32,516 nucleotides of DNA from Deltaproteobacteria bacterium Ga0077550 (GTDB lineage Bacteria; Myxococcota_A; Polyangia; Nannocystales; Nannocystaceae), in NCBI GenBank assembly GCA_001464385.1, contig LNFB01000359.1, positions 1 through 32,516 of the forward strand. The letters run 5' to 3'. A model generated the notes under the pieces. That model was not told the origin of the DNA, ran no database searches, and saw nothing but the letters and a program-made list of their open reading frames with translations. Position numbers and translations under genes: made by a program. Of this stretch, positions 14,111 through 21,799 are shown piece after piece (the first letter of the stretch is position 1; each line of letters starts with the position of its first letter).

Positions 14111-16495
14111 TTGCACGACCTCCCACCAGCACCGTCGTCCGATGCCCGGCGGTTCGCGCCGAGCCTCGTCGAGCCCTTCGATCGTCACCTCGACGCGCCA
14201 CGGCCCGCGGTCGAGCCCCGCGCCGAGCCCGCGTTGGTGTTGCACCGGCGTCCGCCCGCGCCGCGGCGCCCGACCGACTGGCCCGGAGCAGGCCCCATCG
14301 ATCTCGCCGTGCACGACCTGCCGCACGCGTCGTCGACGACGGAGTGGTGGTACCTCAAGGCCCACGTCGAGACCGTCGATGGTCGCCCCTTCTCGCTGTT
14401 CGCGGCGTTCTTCCGCGTGCTCGTCGGCCGCGACGAGGCCTCCGGCGAGCTCGAGTACGCCCACTCCCTGACGTGGGCGCTCTCCGATCCCACGCGGCGT
14501 CGCTACGTCACCCACTCGCTGGTCGATCGACGCGCGCCGCAGCTCGGTCTCGAGAAGCTCGATCGCAACGAGGGCACCCGCGACGAGCGCATCCGTCGGG
14601 CGATGCGCGAGGTCTGTGCCCGCGGCAAGGTGCCCTACCCCGACCAGATGTTCGCACGCGCGCCCCATGTCGCGCAGCGTCGGCTCGACCTCGAGTTCGA
14701 CGACGCACGGCTGCGTCGGACCGCCGACGGCCGCTACCACCTCTCGCTGCTCGACGAGGCGCGCGGTGTCGGCTGCGAGCTGCGCTTCACGCCGAGCAAG
14801 GTCGCCGTGCGCCACGGCGACGACGGCGTCGTCAAGGGCACGCAGGGCGAGGACATGTTCTACTACTTCGTCCCGCGCTGCGCGGTCGAGGGTGAGCTCG
14901 TCGACGCGGGCGTCCGCGTGCCGCTGCGCTCGGGCAGCGGCTGGTACGACCACGAGTTCGGCCGCCATCCCGACGGCGAGGCCAGCGCGCACGCCGGCAA
15001 GCGCGACGACATCGCATGGAACTGGTGCGGCCTGCAGCTCGACGACGGCACCGAGATCTCGGCCTATCGCATCCTCGATCTCGGCACCGAGGAGGTGCTC
15101 GGCGAGCGCGTGATCGTCGTCGACGCCGACGGCGTCCGGCACGACTTCCCCGGCGGCTCGTTCGAGGCCCGCAACCTGTGGCGCAGCACTCGGTCGTTCA
15201 ACGAGTACCCGACGCGGTGGAGCCTGCGCGTGCCCGAGGCCGGGCTGGAGCTCGCGCTCGACGCCAGCTTCGACGATCAGGAGTTCGTCACCGTCGTGTC
15301 CAAGCCCGCGTTCTGGGAGGGGCGCGTGGAGGTGACCGGCACGCGCGACGGCGCCGCGGTGACCGGCGTCGGCTACGTCGAGCGCAGCGGCTTCTCCAGC
15401 ATCGACGACCTCGAGGGCTTCTTCGGCGCGGTCGGCAAGGAGGTCCGGCGCTCGGTCGCCGAGCTGTACCCGCGCCAGCCCACCTTCGAGCAGGCCCGCG
15501 ACCTCGTCGCCAGCGAGGCCCGCACGGCGTGGATGGACGGCGTCGACGTCGACCGCTTCGCCCGCACGATGATCGGCCCGGTCCGCGACATCACCGATCG
15601 CGGCGGCAAGGCGTGGCGCTCGTACGCCGCGCTCGCCTGCTGCGACATCGTCGGCGGCGACTCGCGCAAGTTCGTGAAGTGGCTCGCGATGCCCGAGTTC
15701 ATGCACGTCGGCTCGCTCATCGTCGACGACGTGCAGGACCGCTCCGACGTGCGTCGCGGCGGGCCCACGGTGCACACGATCTACGGCGACGCCCATGCGA
15801 TCAACGCCGGCACCGCCGCGTACTTCATGGGCCAGAAGCTGCTCGCGTCCGAGGAGCTGTCGGCGGCCGATCGACTGCGCTTGTACGAGCTGTACTTCGA
15901 GGCGCTGCGCGCCGGTCATGCCGGTCAGGCGCTCGACATCGAGGGCTTCGACGACGTGGTCGACGACGCCATCGCCCGCGACGACGCAGCGTCGCTGGAG
16001 CACCGCATCCTCGCGATCCACCGGCTCAAGACCGCGGCGCCGGCGGCCGCGCTCGCGCGCATGGGTGCGGTCGCGGGCGGGGGCAGCGACGCGCAGATCG
16101 AGGCGGTCGGCGACTTCTTCGAGGGCCTCGGTCTGGCGTTCCAGATCATCGACGACGTGCTCAACCTCCGCGGCTTCGGTCGCGGTCTCAAGGCCACCGG
16201 CGAGGACATCACCGCCGGCAAGGTCACGCTGCCCGTCGCGAAGGCGCTCGGCGCCCTGCCGCTGCCACGGCGGCGGTGGCTGTGGGAGACGCTGCGGAGC
16301 AAGCCGCAGGCCCAGACCGTGGTCGCCGCGGTGATCGCCGAGATCGAGGCCTGCGGCGCGCTGGAGGCCTGCGTCACCCACGCCCACGATCTCGTGGAGT
16401 CGGCGTGGTCGCGCTTCGATCCCTTGGTCGAAGACTCGTTCCCGAAGATCGTGCTGCGCGCGTTCGGCTGGTACGTGCTCGAGCGTCACTACTGA
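14111..16495 (+). CDS. CrtC/AttH lipocalin-like domain fused to polyprenyl diphosphate synthase
   Basis: 794 residues from the TTG at 14111. The frame stays open to 13877, but there it overlaps the divergent gene and shows no domain. Residues about 60-400 are a CrtC/AttH-type lipocalin-like domain (TTEWWYLKAHVE at 75-86, SGSGWYDHEFGRHP, WNWCGLQLDDG), the family of carotenoid 1,2-hydratases. Residues about 430-780 are an isoprenyl diphosphate synthase: DDVQDRSDVRRGG gives the first DDxxD motif (Asp at about 539), HAGQALDIEG follows, and FQIIDDVLNLRG is the second Asp-rich motif, here DDxxN (Asp at about 681) as in some geranylgeranyl diphosphate synthases. The GGK of the substrate pocket is present. 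The expected chemistry is prenyl chain building plus hydration or cyclisation of a terpenoid. The product is unknown. The genes downstream form a possible lipid cluster. Confidence 0.85.
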   Translation: MHDLPPAPSSDARRFAPSLVEPFDRHLDAPRPAVEPRAEPALVLHRRPPAPRRPTDWPGAGPIDLAVHDLPHASSTTEWWYLKAHVETVDGRPFSLFAAFFRVLVGRDEASGELEYAHSLTWALSDPTRRRYVTHSLVDRRAPQLGLEKLDRNEGTRDERIRRAMREVCARGKVPYPDQMFARAPHVAQRRLDLEFDDARLRRTADGRYHLSLLDEARGVGCELRFTPSKVAVRHGDDGVVKGTQGEDMFYYFVPRCAVEGELVDAGVRVPLRSGSGWYDHEFGRHPDGEASAHAGKRDDIAWNWCGLQLDDGTEISAYRILDLGTEEVLGERVIVVDADGVRHDFPGGSFEARNLWRSTRSFNEYPTRWSLRVPEAGLELALDASFDDQEFVTVVSKPAFWEGRVEVTGTRDGAAVTGVGYVERSGFSSIDDLEGFFGAVGKEVRRSVAELYPRQPTFEQARDLVASEARTAWMDGVDVDRFARTMIGPVRDITDRGGKAWRSYAALACCDIVGGDSRKFVKWLAMPEFMHVGSLIVDDVQDRSDVRRGGPTVHTIYGDAHAINAGTAAYFMGQKLLASEELSAADRLRLYELYFEALRAGHAGQALDIEGFDDVVDDAIARDDAASLEHRILAIHRLKTAAPAAALARMGAVAGGGSDAQIEAVGDFFEGLGLAFQIIDDVLNLRGFGRGLKATGEDITAGKVTLPVAKALGALPLPRRRWLWETLRSKPQAQTVVAAVIAEIEACGALEACVTHAHDLVESAWSRFDPLVEDSFPKIVLRAFGWYVLERHY

Positions 16496-16503
16496 GTTGC
16501 GGA

Positions 16504-16613
16504 TGAACGCGAAGCGTTCACCCGCGACGAAGGCAAGGAGCGAAGCGATGAGGGATGGGGAGGACTCCGGCGGGCTCCGCCCGATGGAGGGGAAGGGCGG
16601 GCCGCCCTTCCCC
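16504..16613. repeat. Cluster of three intergenic hairpins (REP-like)
   Basis: Stem 1 is TGAACGC-GAA-GCGTTCA at 16504-16520. Stem 2 is CGGGC-TCC-GCCCG at 16571-16583. Stem 3 has 11-bp arms, GGGGAAGGGCG and CGCCCTTCCCC, around GGC at 16589-16613. They begin about 8 bp after the fusion gene's stop. No T-tract follows any stem. They may end or stabilise the upstream transcript, or form one copy of a dispersed palindromic element. Confidence 0.7.
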
Positions 16614-16639
16614 ATTGCCTGGTAGGACGCGGCGTCTGC

Positions 16640-16645
16640 TAGTCT
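16640..16645 (+). promoter_or_regulatory. Candidate -10 element (TAGTCT) before the cytochrome gene
   Basis: GCTAGTCTCGCG context, with the hexamer 13 nt before the ATG at 16659. A TTGCCT at 16615-16620 is a poor -35 at 19-bp spacing. Confidence 0.4.
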
Positions 16646-16658
16646 CGCGACGCCGACG

Positions 16659-17963
16659 ATGCCCGACGCGGTGCCCCGAGTCCCCCGTGCGCGTCGCCGT
16701 GGCGCGCTGCTGCTGTTCGCCGCGCTGGCGTGCACGCGCGGCGCGACGCCGGCACGCGCCCCCGATCCGACGCTGCGCCGCGATCTCGCCCTGACACCGA
16801 CGCAGGCCCGCTACCTCGCGGAGCTCGCGGCCGCCGCCGACGCGGCACCCGAGGACGGCGCGGCGCTGCGGGCCTCCGGCATCGCGCACATGCAGTTCAC
16901 GCTGTCGGGCGTGCTGTCGCTGCGCGATCGGGCCGAGCGCGACCTCGAGGCCGCGCTGCGCCTGCGCCCCGACGATCGCGAGCTCGCCCGCGCGCTGGGC
17001 CGCTTCTACAACCTGCGCGCCGTCGAGCGCGACGCGACCAAGGCGTCGGCCCAGGTGGCGGCGTACCGCGCGTACCTCGGCGAGCTGTCGGTGCCGCAGA
17101 TGAACTCGGCGCAGTTCGTCGGCTACGCGTTCTCGCAGCTCGGGCACATCCTCGAGCTGCGCGACGCCGGGCGCATGCTGGCCGCCTTCGCCGCGGTCCG
17201 CGATCTCGAGGGCCACCTGCGCGAGCGGACCGCCGCGCACCCCGACGATCTCGAGCTCTGGGCGGTCGCGGGCAACTTCGCGTTCTTCTTCGCCGGCAAC
17301 ATCCCGACCGGCAAGCGCGAGCGCGTCGAGACGGCGGTCCGCTACTTCACGCGCCTGCGCGAGCGCTGGGACGAGCTGCGCGCGGGCGCCCGCGACCCCG
17401 AGCAGTGCCCGAACACCTACGAGAACTTCATGTTCGAGCTCGCCGAGGGCCACGTGACCCTGGGCCAGCTCGACGCGGCGCGGCCGATCTACCAGGCGTT
17501 GGTCGAGGTGCGCGCCCCGGTGACCCGCGCCAAGCAGCAGATCGCGTACGTGTCGGCCGAGCGCCTGCGCAACCTCGATCGCTACTCCGGCAAGTTCGAG
17601 CTGATGCCGCCGTGGCCCAGCGACGTCGGCAACTGCGTCGTGTGCCACTCGTACACCAGCGACGTGCCGCTGACGACGCTGTACAGCCTCGAGCCGATGA
17701 CGCTCGACGCCATGCCGCGCGGCACGGTGAGCAAGCCGGTCGCCGACGCGGAGGTGCCCGACACCGTGCGCGCGATCGTGGCGGCCGCGTGCCTGTCGTG
17801 CCACGTCGATGGCCCCGGGACGATCGCCCTCGACGACGACGACGCGCTGCTCGCCCATCGCGGCGCGATCGGCCAGGCGGTCGCGTCCCGGCAGATGCCC
17901 CCGCGCACGGCGTTGGCCGCGGCCGAGATCGACGCGCTGGTCGCCTGGGCGAACGCGCGGTGA
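16659..17963 (+). CDS. Exported TPR-like protein with C-terminal di-heme cytochrome c domain
   Basis: 434 residues. The N-terminal export signal (PRARRRGALLLFAALAC) may be a lipoprotein signal, but the lipobox (ALAC) is imperfect. Residues about 45-310 are alpha-helical with TPR character (AERDLEAALRLRPDDRELARALGRFYNL). The C-terminal domain has two heme c attachment motifs, CVVCH (Cys at about 326) and CLSCH (Cys at about 378). A later QMPPR followed by IDALVAWANAR is the usual Met-ligand region and closing helix of class I cytochromes. It should carry two hemes in the periplasm or on the outer face and pass electrons to an unknown partner. A short membrane protein gene follows within 60 bp. 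Located between terpenoid and polyketide genes, it could supply electrons to an oxidative step, but this is inferred. Confidence 0.86.
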   Translation: MPDAVPRVPRARRRGALLLFAALACTRGATPARAPDPTLRRDLALTPTQARYLAELAAAADAAPEDGAALRASGIAHMQFTLSGVLSLRDRAERDLEAALRLRPDDRELARALGRFYNLRAVERDATKASAQVAAYRAYLGELSVPQMNSAQFVGYAFSQLGHILELRDAGRMLAAFAAVRDLEGHLRERTAAHPDDLELWAVAGNFAFFFAGNIPTGKRERVETAVRYFTRLRERWDELRAGARDPEQCPNTYENFMFELAEGHVTLGQLDAARPIYQALVEVRAPVTRAKQQIAYVSAERLRNLDRYSGKFELMPPWPSDVGNCVVCHSYTSDVPLTTLYSLEPMTLDAMPRGTVSKPVADAEVPDTVRAIVAAACLSCHVDGPGTIALDDDDALLAHRGAIGQAVASRQMPPRTALAAAEIDALVAWANAR

Positions 17964-18001
17964 ATCGACGGCCGACCGCTGGCCGCGCAGCGATGGTCCG
18001 C

Positions 18002-18007
18002 TATGCT
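18002..18007 (+). promoter_or_regulatory. Candidate -10 element (TATGCT) that decides a GTG start
   Basis: TATGCTCGC occurs inside the longer reading frame that begins with an ATG at 17993. It lies 9 nt before an in-frame GTG at 18017, making the GTG the better start. Confidence 0.4.
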
Positions 18008-18016
18008 CGCCGTCGC

Positions 18017-18289
18017 GTGTTGCTCGTCGCGACCCTGAGCTTCGCCGCCAATTGTGCGCTCGGGCTCGCCGCGCAGCTCGCCGACCTGCGCTTCGGTTGG
18101 GTCCACCATGCCGCGTACGCGCTGGTCTTCGCCGCCGCGCTCGCCGGTCTCGTCTTCGCGTTCCACCCCGCGCTGCTGCTCGTGGTCGCGGCGCTGGCCG
18201 CGTTCCCGCGGGCGCGGCCGCACACCTGGCAGCACCCCGCGCTGGCCGGCGTCGGGGCGCTGGGCTACGCGCTCGCGTGGACGTGCTGA
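18017..18289 (+). CDS. Small integral membrane protein
   Basis: 90 residues from the GTG at 18017 (98 from the ATG at 17993). At least two hydrophobic segments are clear: LLVATLSFAANCALGLAAQL at the N-terminus and the long AAYALVFAAALAGLVF...LLLVVAALAAF stretch. A third (LAGVGALGYALAW) closes the protein. This gives three to four membrane spans with an Arg-rich loop. No motif is recognised. It lies between the di-heme cytochrome and the nitroreductase on the same strand and could be a quinone-side anchor for one of them, or unrelated. Confidence 0.65.
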   Translation: MLLVATLSFAANCALGLAAQLADLRFGWVHHAAYALVFAAALAGLVFAFHPALLLVVAALAAFPRARPHTWQHPALAGVGALGYALAWTC

Positions 18290-18337
18290 CCTCCGATGCC
18301 CGACACTGCCCGTCGACCCCCTCGAGCGAGCCGCCCC

Positions 18338-19165
18338 ATGGAACTCCGCGATGCGATCCTGCGCCGTAGCACCACCAACGGCGCGCTGTCCCCCGAGCCG
18401 GTGTCGCTCGAGCACCAGCATCGCCTGATGGAGGCGGCCTCGCGCGCGCCGAGCCACTTCAACTCGCAGCCGTGGCGCTTCGTGCTGATCACCGATCCAT
18501 CGGTCCGCGCGGCGGTGTCGGCGATCGCCGGCCGCACGATGGAGGGCCTCATGAGCGGCGGGAAGTTCTTCACCCGCTACCGCCGCTACTTCCGCTTCTC
18601 CGAGGCCGAGATGGCCGAGCGCCGCGACGGCATCTTCATCGATCACCTGCCGGGGCCGCTGCGACCGTTCGTGCGCCACGTGTTCAGCGAGACCGGGCAG
18701 AAGGTCGTCAACACCCTCGGCGTCCCCAAGACGCTCGGTCGCGACAACGAGAAGCTCGTCGGTGGCAGCCCGCTCATGCTCGGCGCGATGCTGACGCGCG
18801 AGGAGTACGTCGACGGCGAGCTGAGCGGCCTGTACAGCCTGCTCGGGCTCGGCATGGCGATCGAGAACATCTGGCTCACCACCGTCGAGCTCGGCATGGG
18901 CATCCAGTTCATCTCGACGCCGATGGAATTCCCCGACGCGTGGGCGGAGCTCGAGGGTCTGCTGCGCGTGCCGCCCGAGCTTCGGCTCGTCGCGATGTAT
19001 CGCCTCGGCTACCTGCCGCCGCAGAAAGAACGCCCGCGGATCGACTGGACGAGCTCGCACCGCAAGCGGCTGTCGCAGTACGTGTTCCGCGATCGCTGCG
19101 ACGTGCCCGAGCCCGACGCGCCCGAGCCCGGCGGCGATGCGGGCGGCGCGGGACGCCGACCATGA
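18338..19165 (+). CDS. Nitroreductase-family flavoprotein
   Basis: 275 residues from the ATG at 18338 (MELRDAILRRSTT). An in-frame ATG at 18296 would add 14 residues rich in Arg/Pro and is less likely. Flavin-binding features of the family are visible: RRSTTNGA near the N-terminus, SRAPSHFNSQPWRFVLI, and GLGMAIENIWLTTVELGMGIQFIS in the dimer/FMN region. An insert of about 80 residues (about 65-145: FFTRYRRYFRFSEAEMAERR...) makes it longer than a plain nitroreductase. The family uses FMN and NAD(P)H for two-electron reductions or dehydrogenations, including steps in natural-product assembly. The stop overlaps the type III polyketide synthase start (ATGA), so it almost certainly belongs to that pathway. 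Confidence 0.85.
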   Translation: MELRDAILRRSTTNGALSPEPVSLEHQHRLMEAASRAPSHFNSQPWRFVLITDPSVRAAVSAIAGRTMEGLMSGGKFFTRYRRYFRFSEAEMAERRDGIFIDHLPGPLRPFVRHVFSETGQKVVNTLGVPKTLGRDNEKLVGGSPLMLGAMLTREEYVDGELSGLYSLLGLGMAIENIWLTTVELGMGIQFISTPMEFPDAWAELEGLLRVPPELRLVAMYRLGYLPPQKERPRIDWTSSHRKRLSQYVFRDRCDVPEPDAPEPGGDAGGAGRRP

Positions 19166-20196
19166 CACGCATCGCCGCGATCGCGACCGCGGTGCCCGAG
19201 CACCGCATCGGACCCGCCGACGCCGCCGCGTTCGCGCGTCGACGCTTCGCGGCGCTGCCCGGCCTCCTGCGCCTGCTGCCCGCGTTCGAGCACGCTGGCA
19301 TCGACACGCGTCACCTCGTGCGGCCGCTGTCATGGTTCGAGCAGCCCCACGGCTTCGCCGAGAAGAACGCGCTCTGGTCCGCCTCGGCGCGCGCGCTCGG
19401 GCACCAGGCCGCCGAGTCCGCGCTCGCGCGGTGGACGGGATCACGCGGAGACCTCGGCGCGATCGTGTGGGTCACGAGCACGGGCATCGCGACGCCGAGC
19501 CTCGACGCGCGGCTCGTGCAGGACCTCGGCCTGCGCCTCGACACCGCGCGCACGCCGATCTGGGGCCTGGGTTGTGCCGGCGGCGCGGCCGGGCTCGCGC
19601 GGGCCGCCGCGCTGTGCCGCGGCCTCGACCGCCCCGTGCTGCTCGTCGCCGCGGAGATCTGCAGCGCCACCTTCGTCGGCGACGACTGCAGCACTGCGAA
19701 CCTCGTCGCGTGCGCGCTGTTCGGCGACGGCGCGGCCGCGGTCGTGCTCGCGCCCGACGGCGACGGCCCGGTCGTGCTCGGCGGCCACGCCCAGCTGCTC
19801 CCCGACACCGAGGACGTCATGGGCTGGAACCTCCGCGACGACGGCCTGCAGGTCCGCTTCGCGCGGAGCATCCCCAACATCGTGCGCGAGGTCCTGCCCG
19901 GCTTCGTCGACGACGCGGCCGCGGCGGTCGGCATCCCGCGCGACGCGATCGAGCACTTCGTCGTGCACCCCGGCGGCGCCAAGGTGCTCGCCGCCTACGA
20001 GGCGTGCCTGGGCCTGCCGCCGTCGCGCCTCGCCAGCGCGCACGCGGTGCTCCGCGACTTCGGCAACATGTCGAGCCCGACCGCGCTGTTCGTGCTCGAC
20101 CACCACCTGCGCGGCGGCGCGACACCGGGGAGCCACGGCATCGTCGTCGGGCTCGGCCCGGGCTTCTGCGCCGAGGCGGCCGTGTTCCGGACCTGA
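19162..20196 (+). CDS. Type III polyketide synthase (chalcone/alkylpyrone-synthase-like)
   Basis: 344 residues. The thiolase-fold catalytic triad is present: Cys138 in GLGCAGGAAGL, His269 in FVVHPGGAKVL and Asn302 in RDFGNMSSPT. The GDGAAAVVLAP segment and the C-terminal VGLGPGF loop are typical. Bacterial type III synthases extend an acyl-CoA starter with malonyl-CoA to give alkylpyrones, alkylresorcinols or related rings. The product here cannot be read from sequence. The ATG overlaps the nitroreductase stop, and a methyltransferase starts 2 bp after its stop. The pair resembles the Bacillus BpsA-BpsB (PKS plus YpbQ) arrangement that makes alkylpyrones and their methyl ethers. Confidence 0.93.
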   Translation: MTRIAAIATAVPEHRIGPADAAAFARRRFAALPGLLRLLPAFEHAGIDTRHLVRPLSWFEQPHGFAEKNALWSASARALGHQAAESALARWTGSRGDLGAIVWVTSTGIATPSLDARLVQDLGLRLDTARTPIWGLGCAGGAAGLARAAALCRGLDRPVLLVAAEICSATFVGDDCSTANLVACALFGDGAAAVVLAPDGDGPVVLGGHAQLLPDTEDVMGWNLRDDGLQVRFARSIPNIVREVLPGFVDDAAAAVGIPRDAIEHFVVHPGGAKVLAAYEACLGLPPSRLASAHAVLRDFGNMSSPTALFVLDHHLRGGATPGSHGIVVGLGPGFCAEAAVFRT

Positions 20197-20198
20197 CG

Positions 20199-20735
20199 AT
20201 GTCGCCCACGATGCTCGTGCTCGCGACCTTCGTCGCCCTCGTCGCGCAGCGGATGCTCGAGCTGCGCGTGGCCAAGCGCAACGCCGCGCGGGCCCACGCC
20301 CGAGGGGCGCGGGAGTTCGGCGCGGGGCACTATCCGCTGTTCTTCGTCCTGCACGGCGGCTGGACGATCGGCTGGGTCGCGGAGGCGATGCTACGCGGAC
20401 CGTCGCTGTCCGCGGTCTGGCCGCTGTGGTTGCTCGCGCTCGCGGGCGCCCAGGCCCTGCGCTACTGGGCGATCGCCAGCCTGGGCGATCGGTGGAACAC
20501 GCGCGTGCTCGTGGTCGCGGGCGATCGGCCGCTGCGACGCGGGCCGTACCGCTGGATCGCGCATCCCAACTACGTCGCGGTGGTGATCGAGCTGGCGTGC
20601 GTACCGATGATCTTCGACGCGTGGATCACCGCGGCGGTCGCGAGTGTCGCGAACCTCGTGGTGTTGCTCGGCGTGCGGATCCCGTGCGAACGCGACGCGC
20701 TGGCCTGGGCGGCCGACGCACGCCCCGACGCGTGA
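20199..20735 (+). CDS. ICMT-like membrane methyltransferase (YpbQ/BpsB-type)
   Basis: 178 residues with several hydrophobic helices: MLVLATFVALVAQRMLELRVA, LFFVLHGGWTIGWVAEAM, VWPLWLLALAGAQALRYW and AAVASVANLVVLLGV. The SAM-binding signature of the isoprenylcysteine carboxyl methyltransferase-like family is present near the C-terminus: GPYRWIAHPNYVAVVIEL followed by an Arg-x-x-x-Glu-x-x-Ala-type region (IPCERDALAW). It begins 2 bp after the type III polyketide synthase stop. In Bacillus a homologue next to a type III synthase methylates alkylpyrones, so O-methylation of the polyketide product in the inner membrane is the best guess. Confidence 0.9.
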   Translation: MSPTMLVLATFVALVAQRMLELRVAKRNAARAHARGAREFGAGHYPLFFVLHGGWTIGWVAEAMLRGPSLSAVWPLWLLALAGAQALRYWAIASLGDRWNTRVLVVAGDRPLRRGPYRWIAHPNYVAVVIELACVPMIFDAWITAAVASVANLVVLLGVRIPCERDALAWAADARPDA

Positions 20736-20801
20736 GCACGGCGCAACGCCGTTCCTCCGTGGTCGATGGCCGTCCCACGGGCTGCACGCCGAACAGCGTG
20801 C

Positions 20802-20807
20802 TAGCCT
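20802..20807 (+). promoter_or_regulatory. Candidate -10 element (TAGCCT) before the coiled-coil gene
   Basis: GCTAGCCTCG, 14 nt before the ATG at 20822. An AAGGA-like Shine-Dalgarno sequence lies between, so this gene may have a short leader rather than none. Confidence 0.4.
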
Positions 20808-20821
20808 CGAAAGGACAGGTC

Positions 20822-21427
20822 ATGGACCCCGAAGCCATCCAGCTGCTCCGCGAGATCCGGGACGAGACCCGACAGACCAACGCTCGCCTCGATCAGACGA
20901 TTGACCGCCTCGATCAGACCGTCGGACGCCTCGATCAGACGATCGTCGGTGTCGAGGGTCTGAACGTCGGCCTCGAGCACGCCAACGCCCGCCTCGATCA
21001 GACCGTCGACCGCCTCGATCAGACCGTCCTCGGTGTCCAGGGGCTCAGCCTCGGCCTCGAGCACGCCAACGCCCGCCTCGATCAGACGACCGTCGCCGTC
21101 CAGGATCTGAGGCTCGGCCTCGAGCACGCCAACGACCGCCTCGATCAGACCGTCCTCGGCGTCCGGGGCCTGAAGGTCGGCCTCGAGCAGACCGTCGACC
21201 GCCTCGACCAGACGGTCCTCGGGGTCCAAGGTCTGAAGGTCGGCTTCGACCAGGCCAACTCCCGGCTCGAGGCGATCGAGACCGCAGTCCTCGAGTTTGC
21301 GGAGCAGCAGCGGTTCGTCGTGCGGTATCTGCGGACGCTGACGGAGCGCGATCGGGGGATCGACGAGGACGTCCTCGATCTGCGCCGACGGGTCGAGCAG
21401 ATCGAAGCGCGCCTCGGGCCGGGCTGA
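20822..21427 (+). CDS. Repetitive coiled-coil protein
   Basis: 201 residues, no signal peptide or membrane segment. Residues about 18-150 consist of repeats built from the heptad RLDQTVx (eight copies of RLDQT) mixed with VLGVQGLxxGLEHAN blocks (three GLEHAN copies). Leu/Val/Ile fall at a/d positions throughout, so a long parallel coiled coil is expected. The C-terminal 50 residues (EFAEQQRFVVRYLRTLTERD...DLRRRVEQIEARLG) continue as non-repetitive helix. DNA-level identity of the repeats is high, which implies recent internal duplication. It could act as a cytoplasmic filament, tether or adaptor. No homologous family is recognised, and nothing in the neighbours decides its role. Confidence 0.82.
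   Translation: MDPEAIQLLREIRDETRQTNARLDQTIDRLDQTVGRLDQTIVGVEGLNVGLEHANARLDQTVDRLDQTVLGVQGLSLGLEHANARLDQTTVAVQDLRLGLEHANDRLDQTVLGVRGLKVGLEQTVDRLDQTVLGVQGLKVGFDQANSRLEAIETAVLEFAEQQRFVVRYLRTLTERDRGIDEDVLDLRRRVEQIEARLGPG
20883..21262 (+). repeat. Intragenic tandem repeats of the coiled-coil gene
   Basis: A CGCCTCGAtCAGAC core recurs eight times, either alone in a 21-bp unit or as part of a longer unit that adds the GTCxxxGGTCTGxxxGTCGGCCTCGAGCA block. Codons are nearly identical between copies, including in silent positions. Confidence 0.85.
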
Positions 21428-21460
21428 TCGGACTCGCCGCTGGGCCAGCGTCTGCCCTCG

Positions 21461-21754
21461 TCAGCCCGAGCAAGACGCCACGAGGCCCGGCGACGATCCG
21501 CGGCATGCCCGTCGCGCGTGCCGACGCATCAGTCGTCCGAGCTCGCAGCGCGCCGCCTCCTCGCCCCCATCGACGCGGATCGTGAGCGCGCCGAGCGACG
21601 CGGTGCGCACCATCGGCTGTGACCACGCCGAGACGTCGCGAGCGGCGACCCGTCCGCACAGGTTCGCGAGATCGTCGGCGAGCACCGCGTCCGACGACGA
21701 CGACCCCGCCGGGGCACAGGCGACCAAGACGAACGCGAAGGCCAGGCGCCGCAT
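21461..21754 (-). CDS. Small lipoprotein of unknown function
   Basis: 97 residues. Signal MRRLAFAFVLVAC with lipobox LVAC. The mature part starts APAGSSSS and contains Cys in NLCGRVA, ARCELG, RACRG and VASCSG-end, so two disulfides are possible. The pattern DDLANLCGRV...SAWSQPM is not recognised. It is divergent from the quinone oxidoreductase with 57 bp between start codons. A CATTCT element sits 6 nt before the ATG. Confidence 0.65.
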   Translation of the reverse strand: MRRLAFAFVLVACAPAGSSSSDAVLADDLANLCGRVAARDVSAWSQPMVRTASLGALTIRVDGGEEAARCELGRLMRRHARRACRGSSPGLVASCSG

Positions 21755-21760
21755 CGGTGG

Positions 21761-21766
21761 AGAATG
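21761..21766 (-). promoter_or_regulatory. Candidate -10 element (CATTCT) of the small lipoprotein gene
   Basis: CATTCT on the minus strand, 6 nt before the ATG at 21754. Confidence 0.35.
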
Positions 21767-21799
21767 CCCGGGCGGCGACGCGAGTGGCCCGATCTCCGC

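Noticed and set aside
13328..16735. Very long minus-strand open frame (over 1100 codons) opposite the fusion gene
   Set aside because: It is an antisense shadow typical of GC-rich DNA: low-complexity Arg/Ala/Gly/Val composition, no domain, and the plus strand holds clear enzyme motifs.
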